Source: an uncultured Eubacteriales bacterium (GTDB lineage: Bacteria > Bacillota > Clostridia > Lachnospirales > Lachnospiraceae). Taken from it: DNA of 21,227 nucleotides. The notes under the pieces are model-generated. The model saw only the letters and a program-made list of their open reading frames with translations, was not told the origin of the DNA and did not search any database. Positions within the stretch are counted from its first letter, which is position 1. Each line of letters opens with the position of its first letter. The translations under genes were made by a program, and so were the position numbers. Shown one piece after another: positions 14,189 to 21,227 of this stretch. Location of the stretch: NCBI GenBank assembly GCA_900549105.1, contig URND01000044.1, positions 1 through 21,227 on the forward strand. The letters are read 5' to 3'.

Positions 14189-16012
14189 TCAGGCCGCCTT
14201 GCTGACAGCCCTTTCCGCGGTTTCCTCCCCGCTCTCCTCAATGGCTTCAGGGGCGGCATCCGGCATATATTTGCGCAGGATAGGAAATGGCGCCGGGCCA
14301 AGGTCGAGGAGCTGTTTGTGAAAATCTTTAATATCAAAATCGTCATCCAGGTTTTCAGCCATGGCATCCCGCATGTCGAGAATTTCATCCAGGCCGATGC
14401 CGTAAATCAGATAATTTGTCGGATTATAGAGCACCTGGTCGTAAACTTCCTGGATGGTATCTTCATCGACAGCCAGATATTGACATAAAAAGTCACCGGT
14501 TTCTTTGACGCCCCATCCCTCATAGTGAATTCCGAGGTCGGCGCGGCAATAGAGGTTGAGGGTCATTTCCGAATAGGACATTTTGTAGAACTCGGCGACA
14601 TCCTCCTCGAAGCCGCAGTAATCATAGGACAGGGATTCCACATAGGCTGCCCAGCCTTCCACATAGCCGGAAGATTCATAGACGGTGCGGATTGGGTCCG
14701 GGTTTGTATTATAATAATAAGTTGTCTGATACATATGCCCCGGATATCCTTCGTGGGCCAGAGTCGGCATTAACTCATTTCCAACACTGTCTCTGAGGTT
14801 CAGATATATTTGATTGTTTGCGATATCGTCGATTCGCGGGATAAAATACATGGCCGGACTTAAACGTTCAGCCAGAGATTCGTGAACATTTTTCAGAGTA
14901 TAGTCGGCCTTTGGCGCTTCCGGCATCTGCTCTGCAGTTAATGCAGCTTTAAAATGTTCGATAATTTCCTCAGGGTCATCCAGCGCATATTGGGCGCTTT
15001 CAACAGCGTCAAAGATATCCGGATTGGAATTCATGATAAAAGCCATTGAGAAAATAGCGCCGTTTAATTTATCCTCTGTCAGTTCTATCAGTTCTTCCGG
15101 CGTTTTATCCGTGCCTACAGAAGATTTTAAAAGGTATTTATAATATTCCCGGCCATTTTCATAGGAAGATAAATTGCCCTTTTCAGGCGCAGAATCAAGC
15201 TGGGCGGTCAGGCCGTCAATAACAGCCTGGTAGGCAGGAATGACAGAATTTAATACGGCATCGTGATTTTTTTCTATATAAGCGTTTTTTTCTTCATCAG
15301 ACAGATTCAGCTCTTCCAGTTTTTCCGGGAATACTTCAATGAGAAGATTGGTTTCCGGCGATTCGATGAAGGAGGCGCAGTCTTCGATGGAGGTTTCCAG
15401 GGCCGATTTGCACATGCCGTATCCGGCTTCGGCTTTCTGGGCTTCAAATTCAAGAAGAGAATCCATGTAGCTGCCGAGTGAGTTTAAAAGGGCCAGATAA
15501 TCTTCCACATCTTCCACGTTATCAAAATGGTACTCAGCCATCGTTATCGGAAGCTGACTCTGGAAGCCGAGCATCGGCGCCAGATTGGCGGTGTGATAGA
15601 TATAGTCGTAGGACTCCAGATCAGATTCCAGATAATATTTGACAACATCATAGGTCACTGCCCGGTCCCCGGTCAGCCCGGTAATCCCATTCAGGCGGTC
15701 CAGATAGGACTGGGCCTGAGCTTTACTGTCGGCGATATCCTCTTCGGTCAGAGGCACTTCTCCCCAGGTGACCTCTTCAAGCTCTATGCCGTAGGCGGAA
15801 GGGTCCTTCAATGTATAGTTTAATGTCAGAGTGTTGTCGCTGGCATAATCTACAAAAATTTCATGGGTTAATTCGTCGAAGCTTTCTTCGACGGATGGTT
15901 TCTCCTGTGTTGTGCCGGACGTTGTATTGGCTGTTGAACTGCAGCCGGTGAAAAGAAGTGCGGCTGAACATGCCAAAAGCAGTAATGTTTTTAGTGGTTT
16001 GCTGAATTTCAT
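14189..16012 (-). CDS. DUF885-family lipoprotein, predicted zinc metallopeptidase
   Basis: A 607-residue protein with a lipoprotein signal: a basic start (MKFSKPLK), a hydrophobic core and the lipobox LFTGC, so it should be lipid-anchored outside the membrane. A low-complexity Ser/Thr linker follows the cysteine. The long alpha-helical body ends in the DUF885 active-site signature HEGYPGH (an HExxxH-type motif), followed by EGWAAYVESL, whose glutamate is a likely third metal ligand. DUF885 proteins are related to gluzincin carboxypeptidases, but the substrate is unknown. The C-terminus is Glu/Ala-rich. ATG 16012 is preceded by AAGGGGG on the minus strand. The promoter is an extended -10 element at 16045-16053. 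It lies upstream of pckA on the same strand; a functional link is not obvious. Confidence 0.9.
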   Translation of the reverse strand: MKFSKPLKTLLLLACSAALLFTGCSSTANTTSGTTQEKPSVEESFDELTHEIFVDYASDNTLTLNYTLKDPSAYGIELEEVTWGEVPLTEEDIADSKAQAQSYLDRLNGITGLTGDRAVTYDVVKYYLESDLESYDYIYHTANLAPMLGFQSQLPITMAEYHFDNVEDVEDYLALLNSLGSYMDSLLEFEAQKAEAGYGMCKSALETSIEDCASFIESPETNLLIEVFPEKLEELNLSDEEKNAYIEKNHDAVLNSVIPAYQAVIDGLTAQLDSAPEKGNLSSYENGREYYKYLLKSSVGTDKTPEELIELTEDKLNGAIFSMAFIMNSNPDIFDAVESAQYALDDPEEIIEHFKAALTAEQMPEAPKADYTLKNVHESLAERLSPAMYFIPRIDDIANNQIYLNLRDSVGNELMPTLAHEGYPGHMYQTTYYYNTNPDPIRTVYESSGYVEGWAAYVESLSYDYCGFEEDVAEFYKMSYSEMTLNLYCRADLGIHYEGWGVKETGDFLCQYLAVDEDTIQEVYDQVLYNPTNYLIYGIGLDEILDMRDAMAENLDDDFDIKDFHKQLLDLGPAPFPILRKYMPDAAPEAIEESGEETAERAVSKAA

Positions 16013-16044
16013 GCCTGTAAATCCCCCTTTATATTGATGTTTTT

Positions 16045-16053
16045 AGTATAACA
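16045..16053 (-). promoter_or_regulatory. Extended -10 promoter of the DUF885 gene
   Basis: On the minus strand TGTTATACT (a TG-N-TATACT extended -10) lies 33 bases before the ATG at 16012. The -35 region 17 bases upstream (TACATA) is weak, as is common with extended -10 promoters. It is back to back with the metG promoter. Confidence 0.5.
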
Positions 16054-16095
16054 GAAAAAGTCTGGGATATGTAGGGAATTTTCCATTAAATTTCC

Positions 16096-16124
16096 TTGAG
16101 TTTAAATCGAGGATATATTATAAT
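16096..16124 (+). promoter_or_regulatory. Sigma-A promoter of metG
   Basis: TTGAGT (16096-16101), a 17-base spacer and a perfect TATAAT (16119-16124), giving a leader of about 45 bases before the ATG at 16175. That leader is too short for a T-box, so metG here shows no leader-RNA control. Confidence 0.75.
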
Positions 16125-16174
16125 AAGAAATTAGCTTATGATGAATATATATGATTCTAATGGGAGGAAAAAAC

Positions 16175-18136
16175 ATGGCAAAGAAACCTTATTATATAAC
16201 AACAGCGATTGCCTATACATCCGGGAAACCGCATATCGGCAATACCTATGAAATTGTTCTTGCCGACAGTATTGCCCGGTTTAAACGGGCGCAGGGATAT
16301 GATGTGCGTTTTCAGACCGGAACAGATGAACATGGGCAGAAGGTAGAGATTAAGGCCGCTGAAGCCGGTGTTACGCCAAAAGAGTACGTGGATGGCGTTG
16401 CCGGTGAGATTAAGCGGATTTGGGATTTGATGGATACATCCTATGACCGTTTTATCCGTACAACCGATGCGGACCATGAAGCGCAGGTGCAGAAGATTTT
16501 CAAAAAGCTTTATGACCAGGGAGATATTTATAAAGGCTATTATGAAGGCAAATATTGTACCCCGTGCGAATCTTTCTTTACGGAAAGTCAGCTTGTGGAC
16601 GGCAAATGTCCGGATTGCGGCCGGGAAGTTATTGACGCGAAGGAAGAGGCCTATTTCTTCAGAATGAGTAAATATGCAGACCGTTTGATTGAGCATATTA
16701 ATACTCATCCTGAATTTATCCAGCCGGAATCCAGAAAGAATGAGATTATGAATAATTTCCTTCTTCCGGGCCTTCAGGATTTGTGCGTGTCCAGAACATC
16801 CTTTACATGGGGAATTCCTGTAACCTTTGATCCGAAACATGTCATTTATGTATGGATTGACGCGCTCAGCAATTACATCACCGGGCTTGGTTTTGATTTG
16901 GACGGAAACAGCGATCCGATGGTGGAAAAATACTGGCCGGCCGATTTGCATTTGATTGGCAAAGATATTATTCGTTTCCATACAATTTATTGGCCGATTA
17001 TGCTGATGGCGCTGGATATTCCGCTGCCGAAGCAGGTGTTCGGCCATCCATGGCTGCTTGTCGGCGAAGGCAAGATGAGCAAATCCAAAGGAAATGTTAT
17101 TTATGCCGATGATCTGGTTGACTACTTTGGCGTGGATGCCGTGCGTTATTTCGTTCTTCATGAGATGCCGTTTGATAATGACGGTTCCATCACATGGGAG
17201 CTGATGGTTGAGCGTATGAACTCCGATTTGGCGAATATTCTTGGAAACCTGGTAAATCGTACCATTTCCATGACAAATAAATATTTCGGCGGCCTGGTGA
17301 CAAATCCTGGCGTTGACGAGCCTGTGGATGAAGACTTGAAGCGGGTTGCCCTGGAAACGCCTGGAAAAGTTGCGGCAAAGATGGACAAACTGCGCGTTGC
17401 GGATGCGATTACAGAAATCTTTACCCTGTTCCGCCGCTGCAATAAATATATTGATGAAACGGAGCCTTGGAATCTGGCAAAGGATGAGGCAAAGAAGGAA
17501 CGTCTGGCTACAGTGCTTTACAATCTGTTTGAAGGTATTCGAATCGGCGCTGTCTGCCTTGAGGCTTTCCTGCCGACAACCTCGAAGAAGATTCTCGACC
17601 AGATTGGTACACAGCAGAGAGATTTCCTTGAGCTGGATACATTTGGCCGGATGGAGCAGGGAACCCATGTGACAAAGAAGGCAGAGATTCTTTTTGCCCG
17701 TATCGATATGAAAGAGTTCATGGAAAAACTGGAAGCGGACAAGGCGGCTAAAGAAGCCGAAGCTGCGAAGGCAGCCGCAATGGAAGCCGGTATCGATATC
17801 GAAGCAAAACCGGAAATTACCTATGATGATTTTGCAAAACTCCAGTTCCAGGTGGGCGAGATCATTGCCTGCGAAGCGGTGAAAAAATCGAAAAAACTGC
17901 TTTGCTCTCAGGTGAAGATTGGCAGCCAGGTGCGCCAGATCGTATCCGGCATCAAAGCCCATTATACACCGGAAGAAATGGTTGGCAAGAAGGTTATGGT
18001 GGTTACCAATCTGAAACCGGCAAAACTGGCCGGAGTTATGTCTGAAGGTATGCTGCTCTGCGCGGAAGATGCAGATGGAAACCTGTCCCTGATGATTCCT
18101 GAAAAGGATATGCCGTCGGGCGCGGAAATCTGCTGA
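16175..18136 (+). CDS. metG: Methionine-tRNA ligase
   Basis: Charges tRNA-Met with methionine. The protein has 653 residues from ATG 16175, where GGGAGG (16162-16167) is 7 bases upstream; the in-frame ATG 16151 has no RBS. The class I signatures are present: HIGN (HIGH-type) at residues 20-23 and KMSKS at residues 300-304. A knuckle with four cysteines (CTPCESFF, then CPDCGREV) binds zinc in the connective domain. After the anticodon-binding helices and an Ala/Glu/Lys-rich linker (about 520-545), the C-terminal 105 residues form an EMAP/Trbp111-type tRNA-binding domain (DFAKLQFQVGEI, then KLAGVMSEGMLL). This makes it the dimeric MetRS form common in Firmicutes. It is monocistronic, with its own promoter and terminator. 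A long open frame on the opposite strand is a by-product of its codon use. Confidence 0.97.
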   Translation: MAKKPYYITTAIAYTSGKPHIGNTYEIVLADSIARFKRAQGYDVRFQTGTDEHGQKVEIKAAEAGVTPKEYVDGVAGEIKRIWDLMDTSYDRFIRTTDADHEAQVQKIFKKLYDQGDIYKGYYEGKYCTPCESFFTESQLVDGKCPDCGREVIDAKEEAYFFRMSKYADRLIEHINTHPEFIQPESRKNEIMNNFLLPGLQDLCVSRTSFTWGIPVTFDPKHVIYVWIDALSNYITGLGFDLDGNSDPMVEKYWPADLHLIGKDIIRFHTIYWPIMLMALDIPLPKQVFGHPWLLVGEGKMSKSKGNVIYADDLVDYFGVDAVRYFVLHEMPFDNDGSITWELMVERMNSDLANILGNLVNRTISMTNKYFGGLVTNPGVDEPVDEDLKRVALETPGKVAAKMDKLRVADAITEIFTLFRRCNKYIDETEPWNLAKDEAKKERLATVLYNLFEGIRIGAVCLEAFLPTTSKKILDQIGTQQRDFLELDTFGRMEQGTHVTKKAEILFARIDMKEFMEKLEADKAAKEAEAAKAAAMEAGIDIEAKPEITYDDFAKLQFQVGEIIACEAVKKSKKLLCSQVKIGSQVRQIVSGIKAHYTPEEMVGKKVMVVTNLKPAKLAGVMSEGMLLCAEDADGNLSLMIPEKDMPSGAEIC

Positions 18137-18191
18137 CAGGCAGAAACAGAAAGGTGCGGAAATCTGCAGATAAATTGTTGAATTAAAGAAA

Positions 18192-18239
18192 AAGGTCATC
18201 TCGAGGAGCCTGAGAAGGGCTGTGAGATGGCCTTCTTTT
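18192..18239 (+). terminator. Terminator of metG
   Basis: An 11-bp stem (AAGGTCATCTC 18192-18202 with GAGATGGCCTT 18224-18234, one G-U pair) with a smaller inner helix AGCC/GGCT, then CTTTTA. It lies 55 bases after the metG stop. Confidence 0.8.
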
Positions 18240-18240
18240 A

Positions 18241-18593
18241 TCGTGTGCGCTATTTTTTCTTCCCAAGTTAATTTACTTTAATCCGATTAGGTTAATGGTA
18301 TTTTTGTAGTATTTTATCGGATGCTATACATGGCTGTAACAATGGGATGAAAAATGTTTGCGAGGAACCGCAAAGAAAAGATATATTGAAAAGATATGTA
18401 AAAAATAAGAAATTGAGTGTCAGCGGAACCGAAGCCGCTATAGAAGATAAGTTTATTTTAAGATATAGGGGAGACTTTATCAATCATTATTCATCGACGG
18501 TGTTCGAGAAGTAAAGGGGGTAAAAGAGGTTGCAGACAGCATTTTTATTCGAAGAAGGTCGAAAAAGAAGGGAAAACCTGCCGGAGAGATATA
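18241..18593. other. Gene-poor stretch with only weak short frames
   Basis: Between the metG terminator and the chromate-operon terminator no gene can be supported. A 55-codon plus-strand frame (ATG 18347 to TAA 18514, product beginning MKNVCEEPQRKDILKRYVK) has no RBS and no recognisable family. A second frame from about 18472 continues in another register, without a start codon, into the downstream terminator. Together these could be a decayed small gene, but this is not established. The DNA is AT-rich and has no repeat array, tRNA or clear structured RNA. Confidence 0.5.
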
Positions 18594-18649
18594 TAAAAAA
18601 ATAGTGCATTCAGGGAAATCGTGTTTAGATTTCGCGAATGCACTATTTT
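18594..18649 (-). terminator. Terminator of the chromate-transporter operon
   Basis: A 14-bp stem (18598-18611 with 18636-18649), extended by a second helix (GAAATC 18615-18620 with GATTTC 18628-18633) and a 7-base loop. A run of A on the plus strand (18595-18601) gives the U-tract on the minus strand. It begins 5 bases after the stop of the second chr gene. Confidence 0.88.
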
Positions 18650-18654
18650 GACCT

Positions 18655-19221
18655 TTAGAACTTGAAGATAATTCCGATGACTGCTGAGGCAACGACCATG
18701 AGAATCGGATGGAAATCTTTTTTCTTCATGACAAGGTAGATAACCAAAGCAAGAACAATGGATTTGTAGTTCAGCAGGTCGGCGATATTTTTTGTGATTT
18801 CATACTGGTCCAGGCGGAGAAGAGCAATCTTGGCGACACCGAGTCCGGCGGCGATAATTAATCCGGTGGATGCGGGGCGGAGACCATAAAAAACATCCTG
18901 AACCAGTTTGGATTCTTTAAATTTATTTAAAATCTTTGATATAAGAATGATGATGACAAGGGAAGGAAATACAAGGGCCAGCGGTCCGAGGACAGCCCCC
19001 GGAAGTCCGAAGGAAGTAAATCCTACATAGGTTGCCATGTTGACGCCCATAGGTCCCGGGGTGGACTCAGAAATGGCAATCATATTTGCCACATCCTGCG
19101 CATTAAACCATCCGGTGGCATTTCCCATGGCATAGAGGAACGGGAGGGTTGCCAGACCGCCGCCGACAGCAAAAAGCCCGGTTTTAAAAAATTCAAATGC
19201 TAAACGTAATAATCCGCTCAT
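18655..19221 (-). CDS. Chromate transporter family protein, second subunit of a short-chain CHR pair
   Basis: A 188-residue membrane protein with about five to six hydrophobic segments. It carries the CHR-domain signatures VGGGLATLPFL near the N-terminus and ESTPGPMGVNMATYVGF around residues 50-68. Short-chain CHR proteins have one CHR domain and are encoded as adjacent pairs, whose two subunits together correspond to one long ChrA. Known members export chromate; many gut homologues have no proven substrate. Its ATG overlaps the stop of the upstream subunit by four bases (19218-19221), implying translational coupling. A terminator follows directly. Confidence 0.9.
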   Translation of the reverse strand: MSGLLRLAFEFFKTGLFAVGGGLATLPFLYAMGNATGWFNAQDVANMIAISESTPGPMGVNMATYVGFTSFGLPGAVLGPLALVFPSLVIIILISKILNKFKESKLVQDVFYGLRPASTGLIIAAGLGVAKIALLRLDQYEITKNIADLLNYKSIVLALVIYLVMKKKDFHPILMVVASAVIGIIFKF

Positions 19222-19769
19222 TTCTTTTCACCTCCTGCGATACCTGTGCGTTTGAGGAGAACGCCGGCCACGCCGGCCAGAATAACGATAAGCGCCGGAG
19301 ACAGTGGAGAAAACAGGGATAAAAGTAAAACAACGATACAAATGCCGAGGCAGATCTTATCAATCACAGATTTTTTTGCCAGCTTGGAAACCGCGTTGAA
19401 AATCAGGACACAGACACAGGCCCGGATACCGTTGAAGGCGTATTTAACGACAGCCAGATCGGCAAAATTTTTTAAGAAGGCGGCAATGAGTGTGATGATA
19501 ATTATTGACGGGCAGATAACGCCGAGAGTGGCTGCAATGCCGCCGGCAATGCCTTTTGTTTTGTAGCCGACAAAGGTGGCTGTATTGACGGCGATAATGC
19601 CCGGCGTACACTGGCCGATGGCAAAATAGTCCATGATTTCATCTTCTGTGGCCCAATGGTATTTTTCAACGACCTCTTTTTGAAGCATCGGCAGCATCGC
19701 GTAGCCGCCGCCGAAAGTGAAAGCGCCGATTCGGAAGAAGGCCATGAAGAGATTTAATAGTTCGTTCAT
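19218..19769 (-). CDS. Chromate transporter family protein, first subunit of a short-chain CHR pair
   Basis: A 183-residue membrane protein with the CHR signatures FTFGGGYAMLPML (about residues 17-29) and GQCTPGIIAVNTATFVGY (about residues 52-69), followed by several hydrophobic helices and a basic C-terminus. It is the promoter-proximal gene of the pair. ATG 19769 has GAGGAGG about 7 bases upstream on the minus strand. It is divergent from a LysR-type regulator 159 bases away, with repeated TTTCC/GGAAA half-sites between them, so LysR control of this operon is likely (inference from the usual divergent arrangement). Chromate or another oxyanion is the possible substrate. Confidence 0.9.
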   Translation of the reverse strand: MNELLNLFMAFFRIGAFTFGGGYAMLPMLQKEVVEKYHWATEDEIMDYFAIGQCTPGIIAVNTATFVGYKTKGIAGGIAATLGVICPSIIIITLIAAFLKNFADLAVVKYAFNGIRACVCVLIFNAVSKLAKKSVIDKICLGICIVVLLLSLFSPLSPALIVILAGVAGVLLKRTGIAGGEKK

Positions 19770-19797
19770 AAATTTGATTCCTCCTCAAAGATATAGT

Positions 19798-19833
19798 ATT
19801 TCCATGATATTTTGGGAAATGCTTGATTTTCCC
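19798..19833. promoter_or_regulatory. Overlapping inverted half-sites, probable LysR operator
   Basis: Three half-sites in alternating orientation: ATTTCC (19798-19803), GGGAAAT (19814-19820) and TTTCCC (19828-19833). The first two form ATTTCC-N11-GGAAAT, a T-N11-A-like LysR box. The second and third form GGGAAA-N8-TTTCCC. The group covers the -35 area of the chr operon, where the sigma-A match is poor, consistent with an activator-dependent promoter. Confidence 0.5.
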
Positions 19834-19841
19834 TGAAACTA

Positions 19842-19895
19842 TTGGTATCATATCATAAATAAATATATATGAAAAGTATTAAAAAAGTATATAAT
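19842..19895 (+). promoter_or_regulatory. Candidate promoter region of the lysR gene
   Basis: TTGGTA (19842-19847) with a 16-base spacer to TATATA (19864-19869) is one option. A perfect TATAAT at 19890-19895 is another, but it has no good -35. The sequence is very AT-rich, so the exact promoter is uncertain. Confidence 0.35.
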
Positions 19896-19928
19896 CCATA
19901 TCAAAAAGATATATGAGGCGGTGTTGTG

Positions 19929-20777
19929 ATGGACTTAAGGCAGTTAAGTTATTTTACTGCGATTGTGGATGAGGGAAGTATTTCGGCTGCGGCAAAGAAA
20001 CTGCATATTTCGCAGCCGCCCTTAAGTAATCAAATGAAATCTCTGGAAGCAGAGCTGGGAGTCACTCTTTTTGAGCGGGGGCTTCGCAGCATTACGCTGA
20101 CAGATGCGGGGAAATTAATGTATGAGCGGGCGAATACCATATTGGATATGGCTTCTGCGGCAAAAATGGAGATTGACAGTCTGGGCAATGGCCTTCGGGG
20201 AACACTGCGCATGGGAATGGTCTCCTCCTCAGTCACCGGCCATGTGGCACGGAAGCTGATGGCGTTTCGGGAATTATATCCCGAAGTGAATTTCCAGATT
20301 TATGAGGGCAATACTTATCAGCTTTTGGATGGGCTGAAAACAAATCAGATAGATTTGGCTTTGGTGCGGGCGCCGTTTCCGCAGGATGGTTTTATCTGTC
20401 ATAAATATCAGGAAGAATATTTTGTCGCCGCCGGGCTGCCGGGAAGTTTGCCGGAAAACCCGGAGCTGGATGTGGTAGCCAAATGCCCGCTTATTTTATA
20501 TCGCCGCTGGGAAGGGCCGATTCGCCGGACATTTGGGGACAAAGGGCTGTCAATCCATCTGGCCTGCATGGTGGATAATGCCTGGACGAGTATTCAGATG
20601 GTTCGGGCCGGAATGGGGGTAGCTCTGCTGCCGAAATCCTTTGCAGAAGATATTCCTCAGATTGAAATCTGGGATTTAAATGAGGAGGGCCTGAAGACCC
20701 AGTTAATGCTGGTTAAGCGGGATGACAGATATATATCGAATATAACGAAGATATTTTTTGAAAAGTTTGAAATATAA
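19929..20777 (+). CDS. LysR-family transcriptional regulator
   Basis: A 282-residue protein. The N-terminal winged helix-turn-helix (residues 1-60) shows the LysR signature: LRQLSYFTAIVDEGSISAAA, then LHISQPPLSNQMKSLEAELG and LFERGLRSITLTDAG. A linker helix and a periplasmic-binding-like effector domain (about residues 88-282) follow. ATG 19929 has GAGGCGG 7 bases upstream; the GTG just before it is less well placed. It is transcribed away from the chromate-transporter operon, which it probably controls along with itself. The effector is unknown. Its stop lies 14 bases before a TatD-family gene, so the two may be cotranscribed by proximity rather than function. Confidence 0.93.
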   Translation: MDLRQLSYFTAIVDEGSISAAAKKLHISQPPLSNQMKSLEAELGVTLFERGLRSITLTDAGKLMYERANTILDMASAAKMEIDSLGNGLRGTLRMGMVSSSVTGHVARKLMAFRELYPEVNFQIYEGNTYQLLDGLKTNQIDLALVRAPFPQDGFICHKYQEEYFVAAGLPGSLPENPELDVVAKCPLILYRRWEGPIRRTFGDKGLSIHLACMVDNAWTSIQMVRAGMGVALLPKSFAEDIPQIEIWDLNEEGLKTQLMLVKRDDRYISNITKIFFEKFEI

Positions 20778-20791
20778 ATGGGAGGTCTATT

Positions 20792-21227
20792 ATGATTTTT
20801 GATACACATGCACATTATGATGACAGAAAGTTTGATGATGACAGAGAAGAACTGTTAAAGCAGCTTCGGGATGCGGGAATCGGGCGTGTCGTGGATATCG
20901 GTGCGGACATCGATTCCACCCGGAAGGCGGTGGCTTTGGCAAAACAGTATGATTTTATTTATGCGGCGGCGGGAGTTCATCCAAGTGATGTGGACTGTCT
21001 GGATGAGCGGAGTTTCCAGTGGCTGGCCGGGCTGGTGGAAGAATCTGTCGAGAAAAAGGGAAAAATAGTCGCTGTTGGCGAGATTGGGCTGGATTATTAC
21101 TGGGAAAAGGAACCGGAACAGCGCAAAAAACAGCAATACTGGTTTGAACAGCAGATGGAACTGGCCCGGAAAACAGGGCTTCCGGTGGTGATTCATTCCA
21201 GAGAGGCGGCAAAGGATACATGGGATA
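20792..21227 (+). CDS. TatD-family metal-dependent hydrolase/DNase, 5' part only
   Basis: The first 145 residues of a gene that runs off the right edge. It starts at ATG 20792, with GGGAGG about 6 bases upstream. The translation shows the TatD metal-site motifs in order: FDTHAHYDD (HxH at residues 5-7), GVHPSDV, VGEIGLDYYW (Glu ligand) and VIHSREA (His ligand). TatD proteins are amidohydrolase-fold enzymes with 3'-5' exonuclease activity, linked to DNA repair or turnover. Genes for TatD often lie beside metG in Firmicutes; here they are about 2.6 kb apart on the same strand, with the chr/lysR block and the gene-poor stretch between, which might be an insertion (inference). Confidence 0.92.
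   Translation, partial: MIFDTHAHYDDRKFDDDREELLKQLRDAGIGRVVDIGADIDSTRKAVALAKQYDFIYAAAGVHPSDVDCLDERSFQWLAGLVEESVEKKGKIVAVGEIGLDYYWEKEPEQRKKQQYWFEQQMELARKTGLPVVIHSREAAKDTWD

Noticed and set aside
16125..16174. T-box or other leader RNA upstream of metG
   Set aside because: The leader is only about 45 bases, far too short for a T-box or S-box element.
16157..18199. A 680-codon open frame on the minus strand opposite metG
   Set aside because: It lies fully antisense to an unmistakable methionyl-tRNA synthetase, has no RBS or recognisable domain, and its composition is that of a codon-use shadow.
1..21227. CRISPR arrays, tRNA or rRNA genes, insertion sequences
   Set aside because: No regularly spaced repeats, tRNA-like cloverleaf ends, rRNA sequence, transposase or terminal inverted repeats were seen on reading both strands.

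Overview
The window looks like chromosome of an anaerobic Firmicute, most likely a member of the Clostridia close to Lachnospiraceae. This is inferred from the protein types (a short CHR-type chromate transporter pair, an ATP-type PEP carboxykinase with a Ser-containing P-loop, a class of citrate synthase seen in clostridia, an ECF sigma/DUF4179 anti-sigma pair), the strong GGAGG ribosome binding sites, the AT-rich promoters and the short intergenic gaps. No rRNA, tRNA, CRISPR array, insertion sequence or phage module was found. No species can be named from the sequence alone.

Layout. 1-1955: two minus-strand genes, the 5' part of a CpsB/YwqE-type phosphatase and a complete peptide chain release factor 3 with a TTG start. 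2092-3225: a membrane-anchored endonuclease/exonuclease/phosphatase-family protein, ended by a strong terminator. 3392-5108: an ECF sigma factor overlapping its DUF4179 membrane anti-sigma partner. 5196-5723: an unrecognised 175-residue protein with a cysteine-rich tail. 5828-7192: citrate synthase, converging on a LarA-type nickel-dependent lactate racemase (7266-8543, minus). 8747-9802: a GH25 lysozyme with two SH3-like repeats, divergent from larA. 9844-10564: a zinc-phospholipase-C-like gene that appears frameshifted. It runs into a plus-strand group of cysteine synthase-like enzyme, MarR-type regulator and a short DtxR/MntR-type regulator (10564-12337). 12405-16012 (minus): PEP carboxykinase and a DUF885 lipoprotein peptidase. 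16175-18136: methionyl-tRNA synthetase. 18241-18654: a gene-poor stretch. 18655-19769 (minus): a two-gene chromate-transporter operon, divergent from a LysR regulator (19929-20777). The LysR gene is followed by the 5' part of a TatD-family nuclease gene running off the window.

How it fits together. Most of the window is central metabolism and housekeeping: citrate synthase, PEP carboxykinase, lactate racemase, MetRS and RF3. Small regulated units are inserted between them: sigma/anti-sigma, LysR/Chr, and cysK/marR/dtxR. The promoters are mostly good sigma-A types and are given individually.

I did not find a convincing new multi-gene system. The items most worth a second look are: the cysteine-tailed unknown protein; the apparent frameshift at about 9899-9907; two terminators between convergent genes that share the same 15-base apex; the DtxR-like protein with a changed metal site; the repeated half-sites between lysR and chr; and a sharp arginine-codon difference between prfC and the genes to its right.
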